DNA of 7,016 nucleotides from JADGGV01 sp035715725 (GTDB lineage: Bacteria; Gemmatimonadota; Gemmatimonadetes; Longimicrobiales; RSA9). The DNA is taken from the NCBI GenBank assembly GCA_035715725.1, contig DASTKT010000157.1, forward strand, positions 1 to 7,016, given 5' to 3'. Position numbers and translations under genes: made by a program. The notes under the pieces are model-generated. The model made no database searches. It worked only from the letters and a program-made list of their open reading frames with translations, and was not told the DNA's origin. Shown here piece after piece: positions 1 through 6,805 of this stretch (position 1 is its first letter; the number at the start of each line of letters is the position of its first letter).

Positions 1-759
1 ACGGCCGGGTCGGAGAAGCGCGGCATCACGCTGCAGCAGCTCCTGACGCACACCTCCGGGCTGAGCGCGTGCGGCGCCGCGGCGGGCGTCGAGCGGCGGG
101 ACAGCGCCGTCCAGGCGATCCTGTCGTGCCGGATGGCGTACGCACCGGGCGAGGGGCACCTCGAGGTGGCCGACGACTACAACCTCGTCGCCGCGCTGGT
201 GGAGATCTCCTCCGGGCGCTCGTTCGAGGGCTACGTGCGCGACCGCGTGCTGCGCCCGGCCGGGATGGCGCGGACCGGCTTCTGGGGGGATGGCGGCGCG
301 GCGGCCGTCGCCCGGCCGCGCGTGCCGGCCGAGCCGGGCACGCTCCCGGCCACCGTGTGGCACGACGGCTGGCGCCACCTGAACTGGGGGCTTCGCGGCG
401 CCAGCGGCATGTACTCGACGGTCGGCGACCTGTACCGCTGGCTCCTGGCCCTGCGGGACCACACCGTGCTCGGCGACGCGGCGCCCGAGCTGATCGCGCC
501 GCGGGCGCTCGTCCGGCGCGAGCCGGATGCCGCCGTCTACGAGGCGTTCGGCTGGGAGAACGAGATCCGCGCGGATGGGCGGCGCGAGGCCCGTATCGCC
601 GGCTGGGAGCCGTGGGCGGGTGCCAGCAGCGCCATCTGGCTCCTCCCCTCCGACGCGATCATCGTGCTCTCGAACGCCGGCGCGGTGGGCGACGAGAGCT
701 GGAGCCGCCGCGTCGCCACGGGGCTGCGCGAGCTGCTCCTCGCGCGCCCCGGCACGTGA
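1..759 (+). CDS. Serine hydrolase, class C beta-lactamase/PBP-like (C-terminal part; 5' end outside window)
   Basis: This is the last 252 residues of a Beta-lactamase (PF00144) family protein, read in frame 1 from the window edge to TGA at 757-759. The family covers extracytoplasmic D-Ala-D-Ala peptidases, esterases and class C beta-lactamases. Visible family landmarks are ITLQQLLTHTSGL (residues 9-21), the PGE turn before the YxN position, YNLVAALVEISSG followed by a VLRPAGMARTGF block, and a C-terminal WAGASS...IIVLSNAG strand. The catalytic SxxK lies upstream and cannot be judged. The YxN position reads EVA (163-171) and the HxG/KTG position reads IAG (595-603), so two of three catalytic motifs appear lost. 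Cys24 and Cys43 could form a disulfide, which would suit an exported protein. It converges on the kinase gene with a 21-base gap and no terminator between them. The family call is firm; activity and substrate are unknown. Confidence 0.88.
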   Translation, partial: TAGSEKRGITLQQLLTHTSGLSACGAAAGVERRDSAVQAILSCRMAYAPGEGHLEVADDYNLVAALVEISSGRSFEGYVRDRVLRPAGMARTGFWGDGGAAAVARPRVPAEPGTLPATVWHDGWRHLNWGLRGASGMYSTVGDLYRWLLALRDHTVLGDAAPELIAPRALVRREPDAAVYEAFGWENEIRADGRREARIAGWEPWAGASSAIWLLPSDAIIVLSNAGAVGDESWSRRVATGLRELLLARPGT

Positions 760-780
760 GGCGCCGCCGCGCCGCCGCCG

Positions 781-3345
781 TCAATCGGCCGGCCGCGGCA
801 GCGTCAGCGTGAACGTCGACCCCTTCCCGACCTCGCTCTCCACGACCAGGCTCCCGCCGAGCAGGTGCGCGAGCTGGCGCGAGACGGTCAGCCCGAGCCC
901 GGTCCCGCCGACGAGCCGGGTCCGCGACTGGTCCGCCTGCCAGAACGGCTCGAAGATCCGCTCCGTCAGCTCCGGCGGGATGCCGACGCCCGTGTCGCTC
1001 ACGGAGAGCGCGACGCCGCCCGGCACCGGGCGCGCGGACAGGCGCACGCGTCCGGCCTTCGTGAACTTCACGGCGTTGCTGACGAGGTTCATCAGGATCT
1101 GCCGCGCCTTCGTCGGGTCGGTCCGCACCGAGCCGATGCCGTCGGGCGCCTGCACCTCGACCGCCAGCGACTTCGCGGTGGCGAGCGGCGTCGCCACCTC
1201 GGCCACGCCCTCGAGGAGCCGGCGGATGTCCGTGTCCTCGAGGCGGACCTCCTCGCGGCCGCTCTGGATCTTCGCGAAGGAGAGGATGTCCTCGATGAGC
1301 GCGAGGAGGTGGCGCGAGCTGCGGTCGATCCGGCCGAGCTGCTCCACCTGCGCGTCCGTGACCGGCCCGGTGATCCCGTCGCGGAGCAGTTGCGCGTAGC
1401 CGATGATCGCGTTCAGCGGCGTGCGCAGCTCGTGCGACATGGTGGCGAGGAACTGGCTCTTGGCCTCGTTCGCGGCCTCCGCGTCGCTCCGCGCCTGGCG
1501 TTCGGCGTCGTACGCCTCCGCGCGCTCGAGTGCCTGCGCGCAGAGCGGGCCGAGCGCCTCGATGAACGCCATGTCGTCCGCCGTGGCCTCGCGCGCCTCC
1601 CGCAGGATCAGCCCGACCCCGCCCAGCGACCGGCCCGCCGACACCAGCGGGATGCTCACCCACGCCCCCGGCTCCCACATCTGACGGAACGGATGGATGT
1701 CGGGGTAGCCCCGGATCGCCTCCTCCGCGGTCGGGATCCAGAGCGGCGCGCCGGCGCGGATCGCCTCGTAGAGCGGGGCCCGTGCGGTGACCGGGATGAT
1801 CGACCGCGCGTCGAAGTGGCCCGGATCGAAGCCGAAGCTGCCGACGATGTGCACCGTGTCCTCGCCCGCGATCAGCCGGACCACGAGGCCACGCTCCGCG
1901 TGCAGCGCCTCGGCGCACTGGCGCAGGATCGTCTCGGCCACCTCCTGCGGCGTCTGCGCGATGGAGAGCGCGGCCGTCACGGTCTGCAGCCGCAGCATGC
2001 GCCGGCTGAGCGTCTCCGCCGCCAGCGCGAAATGCTCCGCGTCCTCCCGCGCCGCTCGCTCCGCCTTCAGCAGCCGCGCCCGCTCCGTGACGTCCAGGTA
2101 GATCCACACCGACCCCTGCGGGTGCCCGCCCTTCCCCGGGATCGGCGCCGCCGACAGCATCACCTCGATCCGCGAGCCGTCCTTGCGCTGGAGGAGGATC
2201 TCCATGGCGGTGACCTGCTCGCCGGCGACCACGCGCCGGCGCAGCTCGTCGAACTGCGCCTGCAGGTCGGGCGGGACCTCCGGCGGCGGCCGGTGCAGCA
2301 CCTCGGCGGCGGTCCACCCCAGGAGCCGCTCCGCGGCCGGGTTCCAGACCGAGACCTTCCCTTCCATGTCCAGGCCGATGATCGGCTGCGGCGACGCCTC
2401 CACCAGCGTGCGCAGCTTGTCGTGCGCCTCGCGCAGCAGCCTCTCCGCGCGCACCTGGTCCGTGACGTCGAGCTGCACGCCCGTGATGGCCAGGCCGGTC
2501 GCCAGCCGCACCACCCCGCCGTGCGCCTCCATCTCCGCCACCCGGCCGTCCTTGCGCACGATGCGGTACCGCGAGGGCTCGAGGCTCCCCCCCGCCAGCC
2601 GCTCCCGGATTCGCTCCGCTATGCGTGCCCGGTCGTCCGGATGGATCAGCCCCAGCACCGACGGAAGCGCATACAGCTCCTCCGCGCTGTACCCCGTCTG
2701 CTCGCAGTACGCCGGATTGACGTAGAGGAGGCGGTCGTTCTGGATTAGGTAGACCCCGGCCAGCGACTGCTCCACGAGCCCGCGGTAGCGCCCCTCGCTC
2801 TCCCGCAGCCGCAGCTCCGCCACCCGCCGCTCCGTCACGTCCTGGAAGAAGACCGCGACCCCGCCCGCGTACGGGCAGATCCGGTTCTCGTACCAGCGGT
2901 CGAACGGCGGGTAGTAGACCTCGATCCGCACCGGCCGCCCTTCCGCGACCGCCCGCTCGAGCGCGCGCTGCATGGGCTCTCCGACGGCCTCCGGGAACTC
3001 CGTCCAGACCCGCTTCCCGATCAGCGCGGCCGGGTCCCGCCCGAGCAGGCGCCCCGCCTGCCCGTTCACGTACGTGTAGCGCCACTCCGCATCGAGCGCG
3101 ACGAACCCGTCGCTCGTCGCCTCCAGCACCCGCGTGAGCAGGTCCCGCGTCGCTTCCGCCCGGCGCCGGCGCATGCGCGCATCCAGCACCCGCCCCCGCA
3201 GCCGCGTGAGGCGCCGCTTCAGCACGACCGGATCGTCCGGACCGCGGCCGCCCGCCGGACCGGCGGGGGCCGCGCCCGCGCCGGCACGCTCCGGCGCCGG
3301 AGCGGCGCCCGTGCCGGGACCTGGCTGATCCGGAGCGTCGTCCAC
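781..3345 (-). CDS. Soluble multi-sensor histidine kinase, PAS-PAS-PAS-GAF-HisKA-HATPase_c (854 aa)
   Basis: This is a two-component sensor kinase that should autophosphorylate on His638 and pass phosphate to an unidentified response regulator. Domains in order: an Ala/Gly/Pro-rich leader (8-38), a basic helix (42-66), PAS1 (about 67-178), PAS2 with IHPDDR (183-300), PAS3 (306-425), a short coiled linker, GAF (about 455-612), HisKA with the H-box SHELRTPLN (637-645), and HATPase_c with N-box NLVSNAVKF (753-761), G1 DTGVGIP (784-790), F-box FEPFWQ (798-803) and G2 GGTGLGL (813-819). All catalytic boxes are intact. There is no signal peptide, membrane segment or receiver domain, so it is a cytoplasmic orthodox kinase. 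PAS ligands cannot be read from sequence. The start is GTG at 3343-3345: an in-frame stop lies two codons upstream and a strong Shine-Dalgarno sits 6 bases before it. No regulator gene is adjacent in the window, so it may be an orphan. It is divergent from the propeller gene. Confidence 0.96.
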   Translation of the reverse strand: MDDAPDQPGPGTGAAPAPERAGAGAAPAGPAGGRGPDDPVVLKRRLTRLRGRVLDARMRRRRAEATRDLLTRVLEATSDGFVALDAEWRYTYVNGQAGRLLGRDPAALIGKRVWTEFPEAVGEPMQRALERAVAEGRPVRIEVYYPPFDRWYENRICPYAGGVAVFFQDVTERRVAELRLRESEGRYRGLVEQSLAGVYLIQNDRLLYVNPAYCEQTGYSAEELYALPSVLGLIHPDDRARIAERIRERLAGGSLEPSRYRIVRKDGRVAEMEAHGGVVRLATGLAITGVQLDVTDQVRAERLLREAHDKLRTLVEASPQPIIGLDMEGKVSVWNPAAERLLGWTAAEVLHRPPPEVPPDLQAQFDELRRRVVAGEQVTAMEILLQRKDGSRIEVMLSAAPIPGKGGHPQGSVWIYLDVTERARLLKAERAAREDAEHFALAAETLSRRMLRLQTVTAALSIAQTPQEVAETILRQCAEALHAERGLVVRLIAGEDTVHIVGSFGFDPGHFDARSIIPVTARAPLYEAIRAGAPLWIPTAEEAIRGYPDIHPFRQMWEPGAWVSIPLVSAGRSLGGVGLILREAREATADDMAFIEALGPLCAQALERAEAYDAERQARSDAEAANEAKSQFLATMSHELRTPLNAIIGYAQLLRDGITGPVTDAQVEQLGRIDRSSRHLLALIEDILSFAKIQSGREEVRLEDTDIRRLLEGVAEVATPLATAKSLAVEVQAPDGIGSVRTDPTKARQILMNLVSNAVKFTKAGRVRLSARPVPGGVALSVSDTGVGIPPELTERIFEPFWQADQSRTRLVGGTGLGLTVSRQLAHLLGGSLVVESEVGKGSTFTLTLPRPAD

Positions 3346-3351
3346 GGCTCA

Positions 3352-3356
3352 CCTCC
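3352..3356 (-). promoter_or_regulatory. Ribosome binding site of the histidine kinase
   Basis: On the minus strand this reads GGAGG (GGAGGTGA in context), 6 bases before a GTG codon. It decides the start: the in-frame TGA at 3349-3351 excludes any longer protein, and the leader downstream has no better-placed start. Confidence 0.85.
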
Positions 3357-3448
3357 GCCGTCGGGCACCGCCGGGCGCCCGCGCTCACGCTCGCCCACCG
3401 ACGCCGTTCGGTCGGCGCCCGCCCGGTCCGGATCCGGCGCGGCCGCCG

Positions 3449-3464
3449 GGAACATCTGTGTTCC
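3449..3464. promoter_or_regulatory. Inverted repeat GGAACA-N4-TGTTCC, candidate operator
   Basis: Perfect 6-base arms flank the spacer TCTG inside the divergent intergenic region. It lies 104 bases before the kinase start and 146 bases before the propeller start. It stands out because the surrounding DNA is almost pure G+C. Its two-fold symmetry would suit a dimeric regulator. It resembles LexA-type GAAC/GTTC boxes, but the spacing (GAAC-N6-GTTC) is not the N4 of the Gram-positive SOS box, so no regulator is named. One short repeat could arise by chance. Confidence 0.35.
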
Positions 3465-3537
3465 TACCACGAAAGGATTGGGCCGGCCGCGACGCGGCGC
3501 AATCGGCCACGCGGCCTACCCGGCGTCGCGCGGCCGT

Positions 3538-3567
3538 TTGCCCCCGCCGCCCCCGCCCGCTTACAAT
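3538..3567 (+). promoter_or_regulatory. Candidate sigma-70-type promoter of the propeller gene
   Basis: A -35-like TTGCCC (3538-3543; 4 of 6 matches to TTGACA) and a -10-like TACAAT (3562-3567; 5 of 6 matches to TATAAT) are separated by 18 bases. Transcription would start near 3574, giving a leader of about 36 bases. The -10 box lies in one of the few A/T-bearing spots of the intergenic region. No equally good promoter was found for the divergent kinase. Confidence 0.5.
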
Positions 3568-3596
3568 TCCCGCCTCCCACGACCGACCCGAACTCC

Positions 3597-3600
3597 GGAG
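3597..3600 (+). promoter_or_regulatory. Ribosome binding site of the propeller gene
   Basis: GGAG is followed by 9 bases and then ATG at 3610. It supports this ATG over the in-frame GTG at 3478, which would add 44 Pro/Arg-rich residues in front of an otherwise classical signal peptide and would place the promoter-like sequence inside the gene. Confidence 0.65.
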
Positions 3601-3609
3601 CGATCCGTC

Positions 3610-6564
3610 ATGCGAGTCGTTTTTGCACGCCCGCGCATCCCGGCGGGCATCCTGGCGCTGTCGATGCTGCTGGCCGGCGCGGCGGCCCCGCCGGCGCACG
3701 CCCAGCAGGCCACCGGCCCGTTCCGCGAGCTGCGCTTCCGCTCGATCGGTCCGGCGGTGATGGGCGGCCGGATCCACGATGTCGCGGCGCTGCCGAACGA
3801 CCCGAGCACGGTGATCATCGCCTCGGCGACGGGCGGGCTGTGGAAGTCGACGAACCACGGCACGACGTGGACGCCGATCTTCGACGGGCAGCCGACGGGG
3901 ACGTTCGGGGTGGTGGCGATCGCGCCGTCGAACCCGGATGTGGTGTGGGCGGGGACGGGGGAGCAGAACAACCGGCAGAGCAGCTCGTGGGGCGACGGCG
4001 TCTACCGCTCGACGGACGGCGGGAAGACGTGGACGCACCTGGGCCTCGACGAGACGCGGGCGATCGGGCGGATCGTCGTGGACCCGGCGAACCCCGACGT
4101 CGCCTGGGTGGGCGCGCTCGGCAACCTGTGGAAGCCCTCGGCGGAGCGGGGCGTCTTCAAGACGACGGACGGCGGGAAGAGCTGGAGGAAGGTCCTGTTC
4201 GTGGACACGACGACGGGCGTCGTGGACATGGCGATGGACCCGCACGATGCGCGGACGCTGTACGCGGCGCTGTACCAGCGGCTGCGCCAGCCGTGCTGCT
4301 ACAACGGCGGCGGTCCGGGGAGCGGGATCTACAAGAGCACGGACGGCGGCGAGCACTGGACGAGGCTGGCGGGCGGGCTGCCGGCCGGCGACCTGGGCCG
4401 CATCGGGCTCGCCGTCGCCCGGAAGACGCCGGGGCTGCTCTACGCGATCGTCGAGCACGCCGCCGAGTCGGGGGTCTACCGGAGCACGGACGCCGGCCAG
4501 ACGTGGACGCGGCAGAACAAGCTCGACGACCGGCCGTCGTACTACAGCGCGATCTACGTGGACCCGACGGACGACCAGCGCGTCTACTCGCTGGCGCGCT
4601 GGTTCTACCGCAGCGACGACGGCGGCAGGACGTTCCGGCGGATGCCGACGGAGCCGACGTACGACGTCGGGCTGAAGGGCGACTACCACGCGATGTGGAT
4701 CGACCCGACGGACTCGCGCCACTTCTACCTGGCGGGCGACGGCGGGCTGTACCAGACGTGGGACCGGGGCGAGACGTACAACCGGATCAACAACATCCCG
4801 ATCGGCCAGTTCTACGGCGTCGGCTTGGACGACCGCGACCCGTTCTACATCTACGGCGGGATGCAGGACGACCATTCCTGGCTCGGCCCGAGCGCGACGC
4901 GCCACTACCTCGGCATCACGGATGGCGACTGGCGCGAGATCGGCTTCAACGACGGGCTCGAGCACCAGGTCGACCTGGGCGGCCACCGCTACGTCTACAG
5001 CAACGCGGTGGAGGGGGACCTGACGCTGGTCGACGCCGAGAACGGCGACCGGCGCGACATCCACCCGCAGCCCGCGCCGGGCGAGCCGCCGTACCGCTGG
5101 GAGTGGATGACGCCGGGGAAGGCGTCCACGCACACGCCCGGCACGTTCTACTACGGCGCCGAGCGCCTCTTCATCACGCGCGACCGCGGCACGACCTGGG
5201 AAGCGACGAAGGACCTCACGCGCCAGGCGAACCGCGACACGATCCGGGTGATGGGCGTGCCCGCGAAGGACATCAAGCTGTCGAAGAACGACGGGCAGAC
5301 GCACTTCCCGGCGACGTCGGCGATCGACGAGTCGCCCGTGGACGGGAAGGTGCTCTGGGTCGGCACGGACGACGGCAACATCCAGGTCTCGCGCGACGGC
5401 GGGAAGACGTGGACCGAGGTGTCGCGCAACGTGCGCGGCGCGCCCGACGGCTCCTACATCGCCCGGATCGCGGCGTCCGCCGCGGGCGCCGGCGCCGCCT
5501 ACGTCGCCGTCGACAACCACCGCCGCGGCGACTTCGCGCCGTACGCGTTCCGCACGACCGACTACGGCCGCACCTGGACGCCGATCATGGCCGGGCTGCC
5601 GAAGGAGGGCTCCGTCCGCTTCGTCGGCGAGTACCCGGGGAAGGCCGGCGTCGTCTTCCTCGGCACCGAGCACGCGCTCTTCCTCTCGACGGACAGCGGC
5701 GCGCACTGGGACCGCCTCGGCGCGAACCTGCCGAGCACGCTCTACCTCGACGTGAAGGTGCACCCGCGGACGAAGGACGTCGTCGTCGCCACGCACGGCC
5801 GCTCGCTCTACATCCTGGACGACGGCGCGACGCTCGCGGAGTGGACGCCCGCCGTCGCGAAGGAGCCGGCGCACCTCTTCACGATCCGCCCCGCGAACAT
5901 CTTCCAGTACTGGGAGGACTACTCGTACCGCGGGCAGGACTACTGGACGGGCGAGAACCCGCCGGACGGCGCGATCCTCGACTACTCGCTCGGCACGGCC
6001 GCGCCCTCCGCCCGGCTCACGATCACGAACGCCGCGGGCAAGGTCGTGCGCACGCTCGACGCCCCCGCGACCCCCGGCGTCGTGCACCGCGTCGTGTGGG
6101 ACCTGCGCTACGAGGCCGCGCCCGCGTTCAGCCGTGGAGGCGACGACGACGCCGACTCCCCCGCCCTGCCGAAGCTCCCCCGCCCCGTAAACGTCGGGCC
6201 CTGGGTCACGCCCGGCACCTACACGGTGACGCTGCAGGCCGGGGACGCGAAGGCGACGCAGACCGTCGAGGTCCGCCCCGACCCCGGCAAGCCGGCGCTG
6301 ACGGTGGCGGAGTACAAGGAGCGGGAGGACTTCCTGGTCTCGCTGCTGGACGCGCAGCGCCAGCTCGCGGCCGCCGCCGGCAAGCCCGGCGCCCCCGCCT
6401 CGCTGCGCCGCCTCGTCGGCCGGGCGTACACGCTCGCGTCCGACTTCAACGGCCGCGGCTCCGTGCAGGGGACGCTCTACCCGCCGACGCCCGCGCAGCA
6501 GCGGGAGCTGGCCTCGATCCAGGAAGCGCTGTCCGCGGCGACGAAGGCGGCGGGGGGGCGGTGA
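3610..6564 (+). CDS. Exported Asp-box (BNR) beta-propeller protein, Sortilin/Vps10-like, with FlgD-like Ig domain (984 aa)
   Basis: The product begins with a Sec signal peptide: Arg2/7/9, a hydrophobic core at 12-26, and likely cleavage after AHA31. Eleven Asp-box motifs (S/T-x-D-x-G-x-T-W type) follow, with the Asp or equivalent at residues 82 (Asn), 136, 187, 245, 294, 337, 385, 525, 596, 651 and 695. The usual spacing is 43-71 residues, with one 140-residue gap (385-525) where blades lack the motif. This suggests one very large or two tandem beta-propellers, as in Vps10/sortilin and GH74-like proteins. Residues about 795-890 look like a FlgD-type Ig module (RLTITNAAGKVVRTLD through TPGTYTVTLQAG), with an acidic loop GDDDAD. 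A helical tail (about 895-984) carries NGRGSVQGTLYPPTPAQ. Such proteins are often labelled glycosyl hydrolase, but I see no recognisable catalytic signature and infer only periplasmic or secreted binding or processing. The two cysteines, C229-C230, are adjacent and the only ones present. Confidence 0.93.
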   Translation: MRVVFARPRIPAGILALSMLLAGAAAPPAHAQQATGPFRELRFRSIGPAVMGGRIHDVAALPNDPSTVIIASATGGLWKSTNHGTTWTPIFDGQPTGTFGVVAIAPSNPDVVWAGTGEQNNRQSSSWGDGVYRSTDGGKTWTHLGLDETRAIGRIVVDPANPDVAWVGALGNLWKPSAERGVFKTTDGGKSWRKVLFVDTTTGVVDMAMDPHDARTLYAALYQRLRQPCCYNGGGPGSGIYKSTDGGEHWTRLAGGLPAGDLGRIGLAVARKTPGLLYAIVEHAAESGVYRSTDAGQTWTRQNKLDDRPSYYSAIYVDPTDDQRVYSLARWFYRSDDGGRTFRRMPTEPTYDVGLKGDYHAMWIDPTDSRHFYLAGDGGLYQTWDRGETYNRINNIPIGQFYGVGLDDRDPFYIYGGMQDDHSWLGPSATRHYLGITDGDWREIGFNDGLEHQVDLGGHRYVYSNAVEGDLTLVDAENGDRRDIHPQPAPGEPPYRWEWMTPGKASTHTPGTFYYGAERLFITRDRGTTWEATKDLTRQANRDTIRVMGVPAKDIKLSKNDGQTHFPATSAIDESPVDGKVLWVGTDDGNIQVSRDGGKTWTEVSRNVRGAPDGSYIARIAASAAGAGAAYVAVDNHRRGDFAPYAFRTTDYGRTWTPIMAGLPKEGSVRFVGEYPGKAGVVFLGTEHALFLSTDSGAHWDRLGANLPSTLYLDVKVHPRTKDVVVATHGRSLYILDDGATLAEWTPAVAKEPAHLFTIRPANIFQYWEDYSYRGQDYWTGENPPDGAILDYSLGTAAPSARLTITNAAGKVVRTLDAPATPGVVHRVVWDLRYEAAPAFSRGGDDDADSPALPKLPRPVNVGPWVTPGTYTVTLQAGDAKATQTVEVRPDPGKPALTVAEYKEREDFLVSLLDAQRQLAAAAGKPGAPASLRRLVGRAYTLASDFNGRGSVQGTLYPPTPAQQRELASIQEALSAATKAAGGR

Positions 6565-6589
6565 GCGCGGGGCGCTGAGCCGGCGTCGC

Positions 6590-6646
6590 GGGCGGCCTCG
6601 GGTGCGGTTGCGTCACGCGTAGATGCGTGGAACCGTGAGGCCGCCC
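6590..6646. repeat. Long imperfect stem-loop in the 3' region of the propeller gene
   Basis: Outer arms GGGCGGCCTC (6590-6599) and GAGGCCGCCC (6637-6646) pair perfectly over 10 bases. Nested arms CGGTT/AACCG (6605-6609 with 6631-6635) and CACGC/GCGTG (6614-6618 with 6625-6629) close a GTAGAT loop, giving about 20 base pairs in all. It begins 25 bases after the propeller stop. There is no T-run after it, so it may be a 3' stabilising hairpin, a structured RNA or part of a terminator region. Confidence 0.7.
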
Positions 6647-6662
6647 GGCCGTTCACGCCTGC

Positions 6663-6704
6663 CGGGCCCGCCGCCGTCTCCGGCCGGAGACGGCGGCGGG
6701 CCCG
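6663..6704. terminator. Perfect 42-base palindrome, probable bidirectional terminator
   Basis: Two 21-base arms are exact reverse complements centred between 6683 and 6684 (allowing a 4-base loop, a 19-bp stem made almost wholly of G-C pairs). It lies between two convergent genes, 98 bases after the propeller stop and 101 bases from the stop of the minus-strand gene, the place expected for a shared terminator. Neither side has a strong T-tract (only TATTCGTCT on the plus side), so it is either a non-canonical terminator or another kind of palindromic element. Confidence 0.65.
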
Positions 6705-6730
6705 TATTCGTCTACCGACAGCGGAATACG
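6703..6730. repeat. Small stem-loop abutting the palindrome
   Basis: CGTATTC (6703-6709) and GAATACG (6724-6730) are perfect 7-base inverted arms around a 14-base loop. It overlaps the last two bases of the 42-base palindrome, so the two hairpins cannot both form fully. It is the first structure met by transcripts of the minus-strand gene. Confidence 0.5.
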
Positions 6731-6805
6731 CAGGCGCAGGCGTTCACGTTCTCGGGGACGCTCACGACCCGGTTCACGGCGGCCGCCCGCGCCCCGCCGG
6801 CATGG

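Noticed and set aside
760..780. GCC-rich repeat between the convergent hydrolase and kinase stops.
   Set aside because: It is only 21 bases of simple GC sequence with no convincing hairpin; a terminator cannot be supported.
659..3388. A 909-residue minus-strand frame and a 627-residue plus-strand frame (865-2748) across the kinase gene.
   Set aside because: Both are low-complexity Arg/Ala/Gly sequences; the kinase frame carries every histidine-kinase box intact.
3398..3437. Small inverted repeats CCGAC-N8-GTCGG (3398-3415) and CCGGATCCGG (3428-3437) in the kinase leader.
   Set aside because: Both are short and of a kind expected by chance in GC-rich DNA.
3478..3609. A longer propeller protein starting at GTG 3478.
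   Set aside because: The extra 44 residues are Pro/Arg-rich, would bury the signal peptide and would overlap the promoter-like sequence; ATG 3610 has a ribosome binding site.
3385..6087. A 900-residue open frame on the minus strand opposite the propeller gene.
   Set aside because: Its translation is a monotonous Arg/Val/Ala/Asp mix with no domain. Such long antisense frames are common opposite GC-rich genes; the plus-strand frame has a signal peptide and 11 Asp-boxes.
6552..6558. A run of seven G just before the propeller stop, as a possible phase-variation tract.
   Set aside because: Slippage would change only the last few residues, and such runs are expected in DNA this rich in G.
3610..6564. 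Annotation of the propeller as a glycoside hydrolase or sialidase because of the Asp-boxes.
   Set aside because: Asp-boxes are structural, and I could not identify a sialidase Arg triad or GH74 catalytic Asp pair with confidence.
3840..6578. A 912-residue plus-strand frame overlapping the propeller gene.
   Set aside because: It is Arg/Gly/Ala-rich with no motif, a frame shadow of the 3610-6564 gene.
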